In this document: positions 17,628-26,805 of the stretch, in pieces
Position numbering within the stretch: the first letter of the stretch is position 1
How the letters are laid out: each line of letters opens with the position of its first letter
Source of the DNA: JASHVB01 sp035508435
Lineage (GTDB): Bacteria > Pseudomonadota > Alphaproteobacteria > Acetobacterales > Acetobacteraceae
Assembly: GCA_035508435.1 (NCBI GenBank)
Contig: DATJNA010000067.1
Span: 1 to 64,000 of the forward strand
Direction of reading: 5' to 3'
Length of the DNA stretch: 64,000 nt
The notes under the pieces: model-generated
Databases searched by the model: none
The model's input: the letters and a program-made list of their open reading frames with translations, nothing else
Told to the model about the DNA's origin: nothing
Made by a program: the position numbers and the translations under genes

Positions 17628-18704
17628 TCAATCCACGCTGGCACCAAACAGCGGCAGCGCCGTAGCGTCCGCATCCCGATCGAAATTGGAAACCGTGACG
17701 CCAAGCAGCCTGATCCCCTTGGTCGTCAGCAACACGGTGCGCAGCAGCGCTGTACTTGCCTGCCGCAACGCCTCATGTCGCGCGAGCGCACTCGGAAAAC
17801 TTCGACTGCGTGTAACGATCTGAAAATCAGCGAACTTGACCTTCACCGTTACGGTCCGGCCGAACGCGTTCGCCTTCTCGCACCATGCCCAAACCTCGTC
17901 GGCCATCGCCGCAACGCCCGCCTCTATGTCTGCCGCGGCGGTCAGGTCATGCGGGAAGGTGGTCTCGGAACCGGACGACTTGCGCCGCCGATTGGCAACC
18001 ACCGGCCGGTCATCCTGGCCATTCGCGATGGCGAGATACCAGGCCGCCGCCTTGCCGAAATGCTGTTGCAGAAATCCCAGCGACCTGGTGCGCAGGTCCG
18101 CGCCCGTCTGGATGCCGAGCCGTTGCATTTTCGCCGCGGTGACCGGGCCAACTCCGTGAAACTTTCCCACCGGCAGTGACGCGATGAAGTCCGGTCCCAT
18201 GTCCGGCGTGATGACGAACTGGCCGTTGGGCTTGCGCTGAGTGGATGCCAGCTTGGCAAGAAACTTGTTGTAGGAAATGCCCGCTGAAGCCGTGAGGCCA
18301 GTCCGATTGAAAATGCGTGCACGAATTTCCTTCGCGGTTGCGGACGCGGAGGACAGCCCGCGCAAGTCATCGGTCACATCGAGATAGGCTTCATCGAGCG
18401 AGAGCGGTTCGATCAGCGCGGTATAATCGGCGAAAATGGCGTGGATCTGCCGCGACACCGTGCGGTAGACGTCGAACCGTGGCGGTACGAAGATCAGTTC
18501 GCCGCACAGCCGCATTGCCAAGGTGGAAGGCATAGCCGAGCGAATGCCGAATCCGCGTGCCTCGTAACTCGCCGCCGCCACTACCCCGCGCTCGGCGCCG
18601 TGGCCCACAGCGACGGGTCGGCCGCGCAGCGCAGGATTGTCGCGTTGCTCCACGGACGCATAGAAAGCGTCCATGTCGACGTGGATGATCTTGCGTGGCG
18701 ACAT
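17628..18704 (-). CDS. dinB: DNA polymerase IV
   Basis: A 358-residue Y-family translesion polymerase. It begins with the palm motif IIHVDMDAFYASVEQRDNP and carries the second catalytic acid cluster PLSLDEAYLDVT, the SAGISYNKFLAKLAS finger/palm segment, the FHGVGPVTAAKMQRLGI helix-hairpin-helix and a C-terminal little-finger domain. Length is normal for DinB. It extends mismatched or damaged primer ends without proofreading. No LexA-type operator was recognised upstream. The gene stands alone between the TPR gene and the ABC operon. Confidence 0.95.
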   Translation of the reverse strand: MSPRKIIHVDMDAFYASVEQRDNPALRGRPVAVGHGAERGVVAAASYEARGFGIRSAMPSTLAMRLCGELIFVPPRFDVYRTVSRQIHAIFADYTALIEPLSLDEAYLDVTDDLRGLSSASATAKEIRARIFNRTGLTASAGISYNKFLAKLASTQRKPNGQFVITPDMGPDFIASLPVGKFHGVGPVTAAKMQRLGIQTGADLRTRSLGFLQQHFGKAAAWYLAIANGQDDRPVVANRRRKSSGSETTFPHDLTAAADIEAGVAAMADEVWAWCEKANAFGRTVTVKVKFADFQIVTRSRSFPSALARHEALRQASTALLRTVLLTTKGIRLLGVTVSNFDRDADATALPLFGASVD

Positions 18705-18874
18705 GACTCGAAGCTTATCCGACTTGCTCCGGAAAGCGAACTGTGGGGCGCGGGCCTACGTCTGTCTCGGAGGATTGCCCGGTGGCCAGGTCCATGCCCG
18801 ACTTGGGTCGCAACTGGCGTCTCGCAATGACCGCTCTCATCATCGCGTCTGGCGTCTCGCAGTGACCGCTCTCT

Positions 18875-19861
18875 TCATCGCGTCGCCGCACCCGGGAAAT
18901 GGCACGCCACTTGATGGCCGGGCTGCAATTCCCGCAGCGGTGGATCGTTGCACCGACATAGATCCTGCGCGTACGGACACCGCGGATGGTAGCGGCAGCC
19001 TGATGGCGTATTGACCGGGCTCGACACATCGCCTTGAGCCAGCGCAGCCAATCGCGGCGCGTCCGGATCAGGTATCGGGATGGCGGAGATCAACGCCGCA
19101 GTATAGGGATGCAGTGGTGCAGAAAATAGCGTCCCTGATGCTGCTGATTCAACAAGGCGCCCGAGATACATGACCGCGACGGTATCGCTCATATGGCGCA
19201 CCACCGCGAGATTGTGCGAAATAAGCAGATAGGTCAGCCGCTGACGGCGTTTCAACTCTTCCAGCAGGGTCAGAATCTGCGCCTGCACCGACACATCGAC
19301 CGACGACGTCGGCTCATCCAGGATGATCAGCCGTGGGCCGACCGCGAGCGCGCGCGCGATCACCACGCGCTGACGTTGTCCCCCGCTCAGTTCATGCGGC
19401 AGGCGCTGGAGCAATTCCGAATCGAGCCCCACCATTTCAAACGCCTGCCGCGCGCGCTCGACAGCCTGCGCACGGCTGCCGGCAATGCCCAACGCAAACA
19501 GCGGTTCGGTGAGCGCGCTCTGCATGCTCTGGCGCGGATCGAGCGATCCGTACGGATCCTGGAAAACGATCTGTACCTGCTTGCGAAATTCCTTGATCGC
19601 GGCGGTGCTCAGGTGAGCGATGTTCTGGCCGTCGAACCGGATTTCGCCGCCACTCGCCTCGAGCAGCTTGACCAGCAATGTGGCGACCGTGGTCTTGCCG
19701 CAGCCGGATTCACCGACCAATCCAAAAGTCTCACCGGACTGGATCTGGAAATCGATGCCGTCCACGGCCTTCACGAACGCCGGCCTTCGTTCAAGCCAAC
19801 TGCTTCTGATCGGAAACCGCTTGCTCAGGCCGCGTACTTGCAGGATCGGCGTGCGAGTCAC
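18875..19861 (-). CDS. Peptide ABC transporter ATP-binding protein, DppF/OppF type
   Basis: A 328-residue ATPase, last gene of the minus-strand importer operon. Walker A GLVGESGCGKTTV, Q-loop VFQDPYGSLDPR, signature LSGGQRQRV and Walker B LIILDEPTSSVD are intact, and the C-terminal YHPRCPYAQDLCRCNDPPL segment is the oligopeptide/dipeptide-transporter extension. The GTG at 19861 overlaps the stop of the DppD-type gene by 4 bases, so it is translationally coupled. It pairs with that ATPase to energise uptake. Confidence 0.92.
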   Translation of the reverse strand: MTRTPILQVRGLSKRFPIRSSWLERRPAFVKAVDGIDFQIQSGETFGLVGESGCGKTTVATLLVKLLEASGGEIRFDGQNIAHLSTAAIKEFRKQVQIVFQDPYGSLDPRQSMQSALTEPLFALGIAGSRAQAVERARQAFEMVGLDSELLQRLPHELSGGQRQRVVIARALAVGPRLIILDEPTSSVDVSVQAQILTLLEELKRRQRLTYLLISHNLAVVRHMSDTVAVMYLGRLVESAASGTLFSAPLHPYTAALISAIPIPDPDAPRLAALAQGDVSSPVNTPSGCRYHPRCPYAQDLCRCNDPPLRELQPGHQVACHFPGAATR

Positions 19862-20868
19862 GATGCGGCCTGGTACAAATGGCAGGCGACCACGCGGCCG
19901 GGTTCCGGCGGTACCGGCGCCGGCACCGTGACGGAGCATGGCGCGAAAGCACGTGAACACCGTGGGTGATACCGGCATCCCGGCGGCGGATCGGTGATCG
20001 CGGGAATGCCGCCGGGGATCGGACGGAAAATCGTATCGCCGGCCTGCAAAGTCGGCACCGCCTCCAGCAGCGCTTTGGCGTATGGATGCTTTGGCGCGCG
20101 GAACAAGGAACGGACATCGGCATATTCGATCACGCTGCCTGAGTACATCACCGCGACGCTATCGGCGAGCTGCGCAACGATGCCCATATCGTGCGTGATC
20201 AGCAGCAGCGTCATATCGATGCTGCGCCGCAATTCCGTCAACAGACCAAGAATCTGCGCCTGTATGGTAACGTCGAGCGCCGTGGTGATCTCGTCGGCAA
20301 TCACCAGATGGGGCTGCCGCACCAGGCCCATGGCAATCACGGTCCGCTGCTGCATGCCTCCGGACAGCTCGAACGGATACTGGCGGACGGTCCGCTCCGG
20401 ATCGGGAATCTTTACCAGGCGCAGATACTCGACTGCCTTTTCCTGGGCGATCCGCCGTCTCTCTCGCTTCGACATCCGCCCTGGTCCCAGAAGTTCAGGG
20501 CTGACCTCGAAAATCTCCGCGATCTGCTGGCCGATGGTCAATACCGGATTGAGATAGGTCGTCGGGTTCTGGAATACCAACGCGACCGAGCGGCTGCGCA
20601 GCTTGTTCAGTTCGTGCTCTTGCTTGCCGAGCAATTCTTCGCCCAGCAACCGGATCGAGCCGCCGGTGACCCGCGCGTTTCCCGGCAGCAATCCGGGCAC
20701 CGACAAGGCGGTCAGCGACTTGCCGGATCCGGACTCGCCGATCAGCCCCAAAGTCTCACCCCGACGGATTGTCAGATTGACCTCGTTCAGCGCCGGTATC
20801 CACCGCCCATTGATGCTGAGTTCGACGCAGAGACCCTCGATCTCCAGTACCGTGGGGCGATCGATCAT
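19858..20868 (-). CDS. Peptide ABC transporter ATP-binding protein, DppD/OppD type
   Basis: A 336-residue ATPase with Walker A GLIGESGSGKSLT, Q-loop VFQNPTTYLNPV, signature LSGGMQQRTV and Walker B LVIADEITTALDV, followed by ITHDMGIVAQL and the C-terminal YHPRCSRAFAPC extension. The Walker B has ITT in place of the usual PTT, a tolerated change. It lies 4 bases after the permease gene and overlaps the next ATPase gene. One half of the ATPase pair. Confidence 0.92.
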   Translation of the reverse strand: MIDRPTVLEIEGLCVELSINGRWIPALNEVNLTIRRGETLGLIGESGSGKSLTALSVPGLLPGNARVTGGSIRLLGEELLGKQEHELNKLRSRSVALVFQNPTTYLNPVLTIGQQIAEIFEVSPELLGPGRMSKRERRRIAQEKAVEYLRLVKIPDPERTVRQYPFELSGGMQQRTVIAMGLVRQPHLVIADEITTALDVTIQAQILGLLTELRRSIDMTLLLITHDMGIVAQLADSVAVMYSGSVIEYADVRSLFRAPKHPYAKALLEAVPTLQAGDTIFRPIPGGIPAITDPPPGCRYHPRCSRAFAPCSVTVPAPVPPEPGRVVACHLYQAAS

Positions 20869-20872
20869 CGCG

Positions 20873-21691
20873 TCAGCTTCGTAGCCGCGGATCGAACGCG
20901 TCGCGTGCCCAGTCGCCGACCAGGTTCAGCGACAGCGATGTGATGAAGATCGCGGCGCCAGGGAAGACCACCAACCAGGGAGCCTGGAAAATATATGCCT
21001 GACCCGCGGCCACCAGGCTGCCCCATTCCGGCACATACGGTCCGGGACCAAAGCCGATGTAGCTCAGAGCCGCCATGGTGATCAGGATCAGCCCGACATC
21101 GGCCGGTGCGCGCGCGACGACAGGCGCAAGGGTGTTGGGAATGATGTGCCGGAAGATCATCCGCATGTGCCCGACGCCTAAAGTCGTCAGCGCCCGCACA
21201 TACGGCTTTCGCTTCTCGATCAACACCTGGCCGCGCATCAACCGGCAGTAGATCGGCCACGACACGAACACCAGTGCGATCGACAGATTCTGGATGCTGC
21301 GGCCGAGCACGGACGCAATCGCCATCGCCAGTACGAGACTGGGAATGGAGAGGAAAACGTCGGTGACCCGCATCAGTGGTTCGTCGAGCCGCTCGATAAA
21401 GCCGGCGAGCGCGCCGATGACCACGCCGATCGCCACCGCCGCGACGACGACGCTCAACGCGGCACGCAGATCGAGGTTTGCCGCCAATAGCACCATGGAG
21501 AAAAGGTCGCGGCCGTAGTCATCGGTGCCGAACCAATGAGTGGCATCGGGTGCGGTCAGCTTGTCGGCGAACTGCACGTTACGCACCACCGACGCCGATA
21601 TGGCCAATGGTGCGATCGCGCCGACCACCACGATGGCAACAAAAATCAGCAGCCCGGCTGCGGCGAGCTTGTTGCGGCGCACCCAGGTCAT
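20873..21691 (-). CDS. Peptide ABC transporter permease, DppC type
   Basis: A 272-residue inner-membrane permease with six hydrophobic segments and the coupling-helix region around RGQVLIEKRKPYVRALTTLG, equivalent to the EAA loop. It begins MTWVRRNKLAAAGLLIFV; the ATG at 21691 is 1 base after the stop of the partner permease gene. The WFGTDDYGRDLFS motif near residue 60 is the usual DppC periplasmic signature. Confidence 0.9.
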   Translation of the reverse strand: MTWVRRNKLAAAGLLIFVAIVVVGAIAPLAISASVVRNVQFADKLTAPDATHWFGTDDYGRDLFSMVLLAANLDLRAALSVVVAAVAIGVVIGALAGFIERLDEPLMRVTDVFLSIPSLVLAMAIASVLGRSIQNLSIALVFVSWPIYCRLMRGQVLIEKRKPYVRALTTLGVGHMRMIFRHIIPNTLAPVVARAPADVGLILITMAALSYIGFGPGPYVPEWGSLVAAGQAYIFQAPWLVVFPGAAIFITSLSLNLVGDWARDAFDPRLRS

Positions 21692-21692
21692 G

Positions 21693-22736
21693 TCAGTACC
21701 TGACACGCGGATCAACAATCGCGTACAGCACGTCGACCGCGAGGTTGACCATGACCATCATTGCGGCAACAAACAGAGTAAAGCCGACGACCAGAACGCT
21801 GTCGTCATTGAGGATGCCTTGCGCGGCAAGCTGTCCGACACCGGGCCAGGAGAATACCGTTTCGACCACCACGGCACCGCCCAGCAGGATGCCGAGCGTC
21901 GTGCCGGCGGTGGTCAGCACCGGCGTGATGGCATTGCGCAATGCGTGGCGGATGACGACGACACGCGCTGGCAGGCCCTTCGACCGGGCAAGCAAAATAT
22001 AGTCCTGGCGCAGAACCTCCAACATGCTCGCCCGCATGATGCGCACCACGGATGCCATGCTGATCAGGCTGAGCGCAAAGGCCGGGAGCACCAGGTGCGC
22101 CAGAGCACTGAAGAAGAACGGTAGGTTGCCTTCGATCAGGCTGTCGATCAGATAAAATCCGGTGATGGGCTGGAGTGGGTATTCGAGCGCCACCAATTCG
22201 TCCACCCGGCCGCGCGCGGGCAAATGCGGCAATCCCAACTGGCCCAGGTAATAGAAGAACACCAGTTGGAGAATGATGCCGAGCCAGAATACGGGGAATG
22301 AGATGCCGGTGATGGAAACCACCCGCACCGCCAGATCGGGCACTCGGTCCTTCCGCAATGCGGCGATCACGCCGGCAGGCACGCCAAGGAGTATGCTCAA
22401 GAGCACTGCCGTGAATGCCAATTCAATCGTCGCCGGCAATCGCTCCAGCAGAGCCCACAGCACATCTTGCGTGGCGGTGCGAGAATAGCCCCAATCGCCG
22501 TGCAGCAGGCCATTCATGTAGTAGTAGTATTGCACCGGCAACGGCTGATCCAGATGCAATTCCTTGCGCAGCGAATTCAATGCGTCCGGGCTGATTGGCA
22601 GGCCAGGCGTGATATAGGCCGCCAACGGGTCGACGCCCGGCATGCCGCGCAGCAGAAAGAACACGACGATGCTGACACCCAGCAAGACCAGACTGAGCAA
22701 CAGCAGCCGCTTGATGACGTAAGCGAGGAATCCCAA
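21693..22736 (-). CDS. Peptide ABC transporter permease, DppB type
   Basis: A 347-residue inner-membrane permease starting MGFLAYVIKRLLLLSLVLLG. The DppB hallmarks are present: HLDQPLPVQYYYYMNGLLHG, the EAA-like loop DYILLARSKGLPARVVVIRH and the C-terminal VETVFSWPGVGQLAAQGI. Forms the transmembrane channel with the DppC-type protein. It lies 9 bases after the substrate-binding protein gene. Confidence 0.92.
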   Translation of the reverse strand: MGFLAYVIKRLLLLSLVLLGVSIVVFFLLRGMPGVDPLAAYITPGLPISPDALNSLRKELHLDQPLPVQYYYYMNGLLHGDWGYSRTATQDVLWALLERLPATIELAFTAVLLSILLGVPAGVIAALRKDRVPDLAVRVVSITGISFPVFWLGIILQLVFFYYLGQLGLPHLPARGRVDELVALEYPLQPITGFYLIDSLIEGNLPFFFSALAHLVLPAFALSLISMASVVRIMRASMLEVLRQDYILLARSKGLPARVVVIRHALRNAITPVLTTAGTTLGILLGGAVVVETVFSWPGVGQLAAQGILNDDSVLVVGFTLFVAAMMVMVNLAVDVLYAIVDPRVRY

Positions 22737-22745
22737 GCGGCGGCC

Positions 22746-24608
22746 TCACTCCTTCCACAGCGCGGCGAAGTAGAAGCCCTGGTAGGTTGGATTGTAGTAG
22801 AATCCCTTCACCGACGAGCGCAGCACGTTCGGGTTGAAGGTCGGCTGGCCATAGGCGGTGGCGGCACCGATCCACACCCAGTCCATGTCGTTGTTTACCA
22901 GTTGCATCATCTGTGCGATCAGCGCCGCCCGCTGCTTCGGATCCAGCGTCTGGAACTGCTGCGTATATAGCGCGTCGGCTTTCGGGTTGTCATAGGAACT
23001 GGTACGTGCCCAGAACCCCGCACCCGTACCGAACGCGCTGAGCCACGAGTTCGGGTCCGGCGTCAACGAAAACGTGCTGTGGATGCTGAACCCCGTCAGT
23101 TTCGACCGCCAGGAGTTGACATATTCGGTGAACGACAGTGCCTTCACATTCATTTTCAGGCCGACGTCCAGACCGCTGATATTGGCCGCCACCTGCGTCG
23201 CGATGTAGCCTTGCCACGGCGCTGCCGCGTTGTAGATGATGTCCATCTCCTTCGGATGGTCCTCACTGAATCCCAGGTCCTTGCCGGCTTCCAGCAGCAG
23301 CTTCTTCGCCTCCGCCGGATCGTAGGAATAAGACTTGGTCAGCTTGGGGTCGTAGCCGAGCTGTGCCGGCGTCAGCCCCCAGGTAATCGGCTCGGCAAAT
23401 CCGTTGAACACGTTGCGCCTGACGTCGGCATTGTCCAGCACGCCGGCGAACGCCTTGCGCACGCGGATATCCGCGAACGGCTGGAACGCCGCCGGAGAGC
23501 CGTCCGGATTCTGGATTTTCTCGTTCATTTTGGCGAAATAGATGGTCAGCCAGGGGAACGGCCCCGGCACACTGACATCCGCAATGATCGGCGCGATGTT
23601 GCCGTCGTTCAGCCATTTGTTCTTGTCGATCACGTCGAAGATCGCGGCCGTGTTGATGTCCGCGACATCGACCGCGCCGGCCTTCAGGTCCAGAAGCCGC
23701 GTTGCCTGATCCAGCGTGGTGCGAACGATCACAGTCTGCAGCTTTGGCCTGATCTTGCCCTGCGGGCCGCCCCAGTAGTGTGGGTTGGCCCGCATCACGA
23801 TATTTGCCGTTGCCTTGTCGAACGTCGCCAGCTCGTACGGACCGGTGCCGCAGGCATGATACAACATCCAGTCATCGCGAGCACCCGCGGTCGCGCCGCT
23901 GATGAAGCCGCGACCGTCGGCCGGCTGTTTCCAGTGCGCCATGACATAGCTCGGGGACACGATCGACCCCATGAATGTCGCGATATCGGCGATGAACGAC
24001 GCATAAGGCTGGGCGAGATTGAATTCGACCGTGTACGGCCCGAGCACTTTCACGCCGCCCGCGGCCATGTACACGTCGACCGCGGACTGAGAATAATCCT
24101 TGCCGATACCAAAGGATTTGCTGAACCCCCACGCGCCTTTCAGGATGCCGGGCGCCGCCGTGCCGGTGGGAAAGAACGACCCGATTCCGGTCGGATCGTC
24201 CATCAGCACAGCGCGGTCGAAGCTGAACTTCACCGCCTGCGCGTTGAAATCCGTGCCATCCTGGAACTTGATACCCTGGAGCAATTCGAAAACATAGCGC
24301 TGGCCGTTGTCCGCGACCTTCCAGCTCTTTGCCAGCCACGGAATCGGCGTCTGGCCGGCGCCGTCGTACCAGACCAGACGCTCATATACGTTCTGCACCA
24401 CCATCACGTTGGCCTGTGCGGCGGTGCCCATGACCGGATCGACGTATTGGGGCCCCGCGGCAATGTCCCAGACCAGCGTGTTCGACGGAGCCGCGATCGC
24501 GCGGCCGGCCAGGGTCGCCGCCGCAACGCTGACAGACATGCCCAGCACCGCGCGCCGCCCGAGGCGGTGATGCGGTGCATCCTCTGTTCCCGGACCCATC
24601 GGATTCAC
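22746..24608 (-). CDS. Peptide-type ABC transporter substrate-binding protein
   Basis: A 620-residue family-5 solute-binding protein, longer than the usual 500-550. The N-terminus has RLGRRAVLGMSVSVAAATLA, a likely twin-arginine or Sec export signal ending at AIAA, so it works in the periplasm. The body contains QNVYERLVWYD and GIKFQDGTDFNAQAVKFSFD, standard for the family. The GTG at 24608 is preferred because GGGAGGGGAG is about 9 bases upstream; the ATG nine bases on has worse spacing. First gene of a five-gene operon. Family 5 also covers nickel, sugar and opine binders, so the ligand is unknown. Confidence 0.9.
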   Translation of the reverse strand: MNPMGPGTEDAPHHRLGRRAVLGMSVSVAAATLAGRAIAAPSNTLVWDIAAGPQYVDPVMGTAAQANVMVVQNVYERLVWYDGAGQTPIPWLAKSWKVADNGQRYVFELLQGIKFQDGTDFNAQAVKFSFDRAVLMDDPTGIGSFFPTGTAAPGILKGAWGFSKSFGIGKDYSQSAVDVYMAAGGVKVLGPYTVEFNLAQPYASFIADIATFMGSIVSPSYVMAHWKQPADGRGFISGATAGARDDWMLYHACGTGPYELATFDKATANIVMRANPHYWGGPQGKIRPKLQTVIVRTTLDQATRLLDLKAGAVDVADINTAAIFDVIDKNKWLNDGNIAPIIADVSVPGPFPWLTIYFAKMNEKIQNPDGSPAAFQPFADIRVRKAFAGVLDNADVRRNVFNGFAEPITWGLTPAQLGYDPKLTKSYSYDPAEAKKLLLEAGKDLGFSEDHPKEMDIIYNAAAPWQGYIATQVAANISGLDVGLKMNVKALSFTEYVNSWRSKLTGFSIHSTFSLTPDPNSWLSAFGTGAGFWARTSSYDNPKADALYTQQFQTLDPKQRAALIAQMMQLVNNDMDWVWIGAATAYGQPTFNPNVLRSSVKGFYYNPTYQGFYFAALWKE

Positions 24609-24706
24609 TTGTACTGCTCCCCTCCCGGGTTGCCAATTTCTCCCATGCCTGCCGCCGATCGGCAATGCATATTCGCCACCGTCCGCAATTCGCATGGAGA
24701 AACTCG

Positions 24707-25738
24707 ATGCCTGACGACATCCGGTTCGGACTGATCGGTTACGGCCTGTGGGGCCGCCACCACGCCACGGCTATTGCGGCGGCTCCGGGTGCGACGCTGT
24801 CTGCCATCGCCTGCGCCAGCGAAACAACGGCGACTGCGGCACGGCAGGACTTTCCCACGGTACCAGTCGATATAGGCTACGAACCGTTGCTGTCGCGCCC
24901 CGATATCGACGCCGTCGCTATCGTCATTCCCAACCATCTGCATGCGAAAGTCGGTGTCGCGGCGTTGCGGGCCGGCAAGGATGTGCTGCTGGAAAAGCCG
25001 ATGGCCACCACCCTGGAAGGGTGCGACCAGTTACTACAAGCAGAGCATCAGAGCGGCCGCGTGCTGACCATTGGCCACGAATTGCGTCTCTCCACGCAGT
25101 TCGGCCGCATCAAGTCCTTCATCGACGCGGGTGAAATCGGCAAGCCGAGCTACCTGTCGTTGTCTTTGTTCCGTTTCCCGTTCCGTCCGGGTTCACAGGG
25201 ATGGCGCTACGATGCTGCACGGGTCGGCTCGTGGCTGCTGGAAGAACCCGTACATGCCTTCGACTTCGTCATGTGGTATTTCGAGACGCTCGGCGATCCG
25301 CTGTCCATCCAGGTATTCGGCAACGCGAGCATGCGCGGTGCTGCGATGGCCGAAAGCTTCACCGCCATTCTGCGCTTCCCGGGTGACGCGCATGCGGTCA
25401 TCACCCAGACGGTCGGCGGGTTCGAATATCATCAGCTTCTGAACGTGGTCGGCAGCGAGGGCTCGGTTCGTTCCTGGTGGTCGGGCGCGATGGACCGGAC
25501 CACGCATCCTGCCTATGAATTGCGGATCGACCGCCGCAGCAAGGGTGGCGTGGAAACCGCCGCCATCGGGCCATCCGGCGAACTCGCCGAATTGTCGGAA
25601 CAAGCGCGCCGGACGGTCGTGGCGTTCCGCAACCGCCGCCCGCTGCTGTGCGGCGAAGCAGCACGCAAACGCATCATTGTCTGTCTCGCCGCCGAGGAAT
25701 CGCTGCACGAAGGCCGCGAGATCGTCCTGCGATTCTGA
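24707..25738 (+). CDS. Gfo/Idh/MocA family oxidoreductase
   Basis: A 343-residue NAD(P)-dependent oxidoreductase. The N-terminal Rossmann fold reads IRFGLIGYGLWGRHHA, with the DIDAVAIVIPNHLHA strand and the catalytic EKP motif in DVLLEKPMATTLEGC; GSWLLEEPVHAFDFVMWY holds the conserved histidine of the C-terminal domain. Such enzymes act on sugars, inositols or related polyols. The ATG at 24707 follows GGAGAAA. It is divergent from the ABC operon across 98 bases, so the two may share control and the transported compound may be its substrate; that is inference. Confidence 0.9.
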   Translation: MPDDIRFGLIGYGLWGRHHATAIAAAPGATLSAIACASETTATAARQDFPTVPVDIGYEPLLSRPDIDAVAIVIPNHLHAKVGVAALRAGKDVLLEKPMATTLEGCDQLLQAEHQSGRVLTIGHELRLSTQFGRIKSFIDAGEIGKPSYLSLSLFRFPFRPGSQGWRYDAARVGSWLLEEPVHAFDFVMWYFETLGDPLSIQVFGNASMRGAAMAESFTAILRFPGDAHAVITQTVGGFEYHQLLNVVGSEGSVRSWWSGAMDRTTHPAYELRIDRRSKGGVETAAIGPSGELAELSEQARRTVVAFRNRRPLLCGEAARKRIIVCLAAEESLHEGREIVLRF

Positions 25739-26046
25739 ACTCGGGCAGCGTCAAACGAAATAGTACCGGCCCCAGCCGTCACCGCGCCAGGCAATCATCC
25801 GCTACCGCGCCACCCGCCGCAGCCGGCGCGCACAATCTGCCGTACCATCGATATAGCCATTATCGAATTGTCCGATGTAGCGCTCGGCCATCCGCTGAGC
25901 GATCGGCGTCTACGCCTCGGATTGCCACGGCCGCACGACGATCTCCGCGCGCCCCATCACGGCGGCGCGCGCATAACCCGGCGCGTGCCGCTACACCCCA
26001 CGGGGCGCGCATGGCCGGGAGCGGGCACGGCGAGCTTCCCGCGCCG
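25739..26046. other. Intergenic stretch between converging genes
   Basis: 308 bases between two convergent genes. I see no credible coding frame, terminator with a T-run, or repeat in it. Confidence 0.55.
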
Positions 26047-26589
26047 TCACCTGGTCCGGGGTTCCGGCAGCCGGACGATCGTCGGCTCATAGCCAATTGC
26101 CCGCACGAACCGCACAAGGTCGGCGGAAAGCAACGTGGTGGACGCCGCGTTATGCAACGGGTGGAAGTTGACTCTCTCGCTGTCGAGCATTTCGGCGTCG
26201 AGAATCACGGTGGTGCGCCGCTGGCGGTCGTTGATGAGGCCGAACGGGGTCACCGAGCCCGGCGTCAGTTCCAGCACCTCCCACAAGACCTCGGGCCGCG
26301 CGAAGGAGAATCGTGGCGCACCCAGCGTCTTTTCCAGCCGTCCCAGGTCGGCGCGCTTATCGGCCGGCATCACCACCAGCCAGATGCCGCCCTTGCGGTC
26401 CTTGATGAACAGGTTCTTGCAGTGCAGGCCGGGAATTTTGTGGTGCCAGGGCCGGCCTTCCTCGACCGTGAAGAAGGGTGGGTGTTCCACGGTGCTATGC
26501 TCGATGCCCAGGCTGTCGAGCAAGGCGAAAAGTTCGTCGGGGGTTGCGGGCACGTGAGGCTGCCGGAAGGTGGATCGAGGGCGCAGCAT
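26047..26589 (-). CDS. Prolyl-tRNA editing (YbaK/ProX-type) protein
   Basis: A 180-residue single-domain protein that clears mischarged alanyl- or similar aminoacyl-tRNA(Pro) in trans. Motifs are LDSLGIEHSTVEHPPFFTV, the CKNLFIKDRKGGIWLVV core and TPGSVTPFGLINDR near the active site, as in PrdX/ProXp-ala. The ATG at 26589 is supported by length only; no ribosome site is clear. It is convergent with the Gfo/Idh gene and divergent from the TPP-enzyme gene. A much longer open frame upstream on this strand is antisense to the neighbour and is not part of the protein. Confidence 0.87.
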   Translation of the reverse strand: MLRPRSTFRQPHVPATPDELFALLDSLGIEHSTVEHPPFFTVEEGRPWHHKIPGLHCKNLFIKDRKGGIWLVVMPADKRADLGRLEKTLGAPRFSFARPEVLWEVLELTPGSVTPFGLINDRQRRTTVILDAEMLDSERVNFHPLHNAASTTLLSADLVRFVRAIGYEPTIVRLPEPRTR

Positions 26590-26805
26590 CTGTGGGAAGC
26601 ATGGGCGCAATGCAAGGGGAGCGCTCGCGGCCATGACACCCGGACGCCAGCAGAGCCAAAGCGGCAATCGTCTCCCCCGACCCGCGCCAGCGTCAGCAGG
26701 CAGCCAGCAGGCGCGCGAACCGCTGCCTTCCCCGGAGGTCATCCAGGGGTTGCCTCGGCGCCTCGCCACTCGCAATGAGCGGCAACCGCAGGGAAGACCA
26801 GCGCC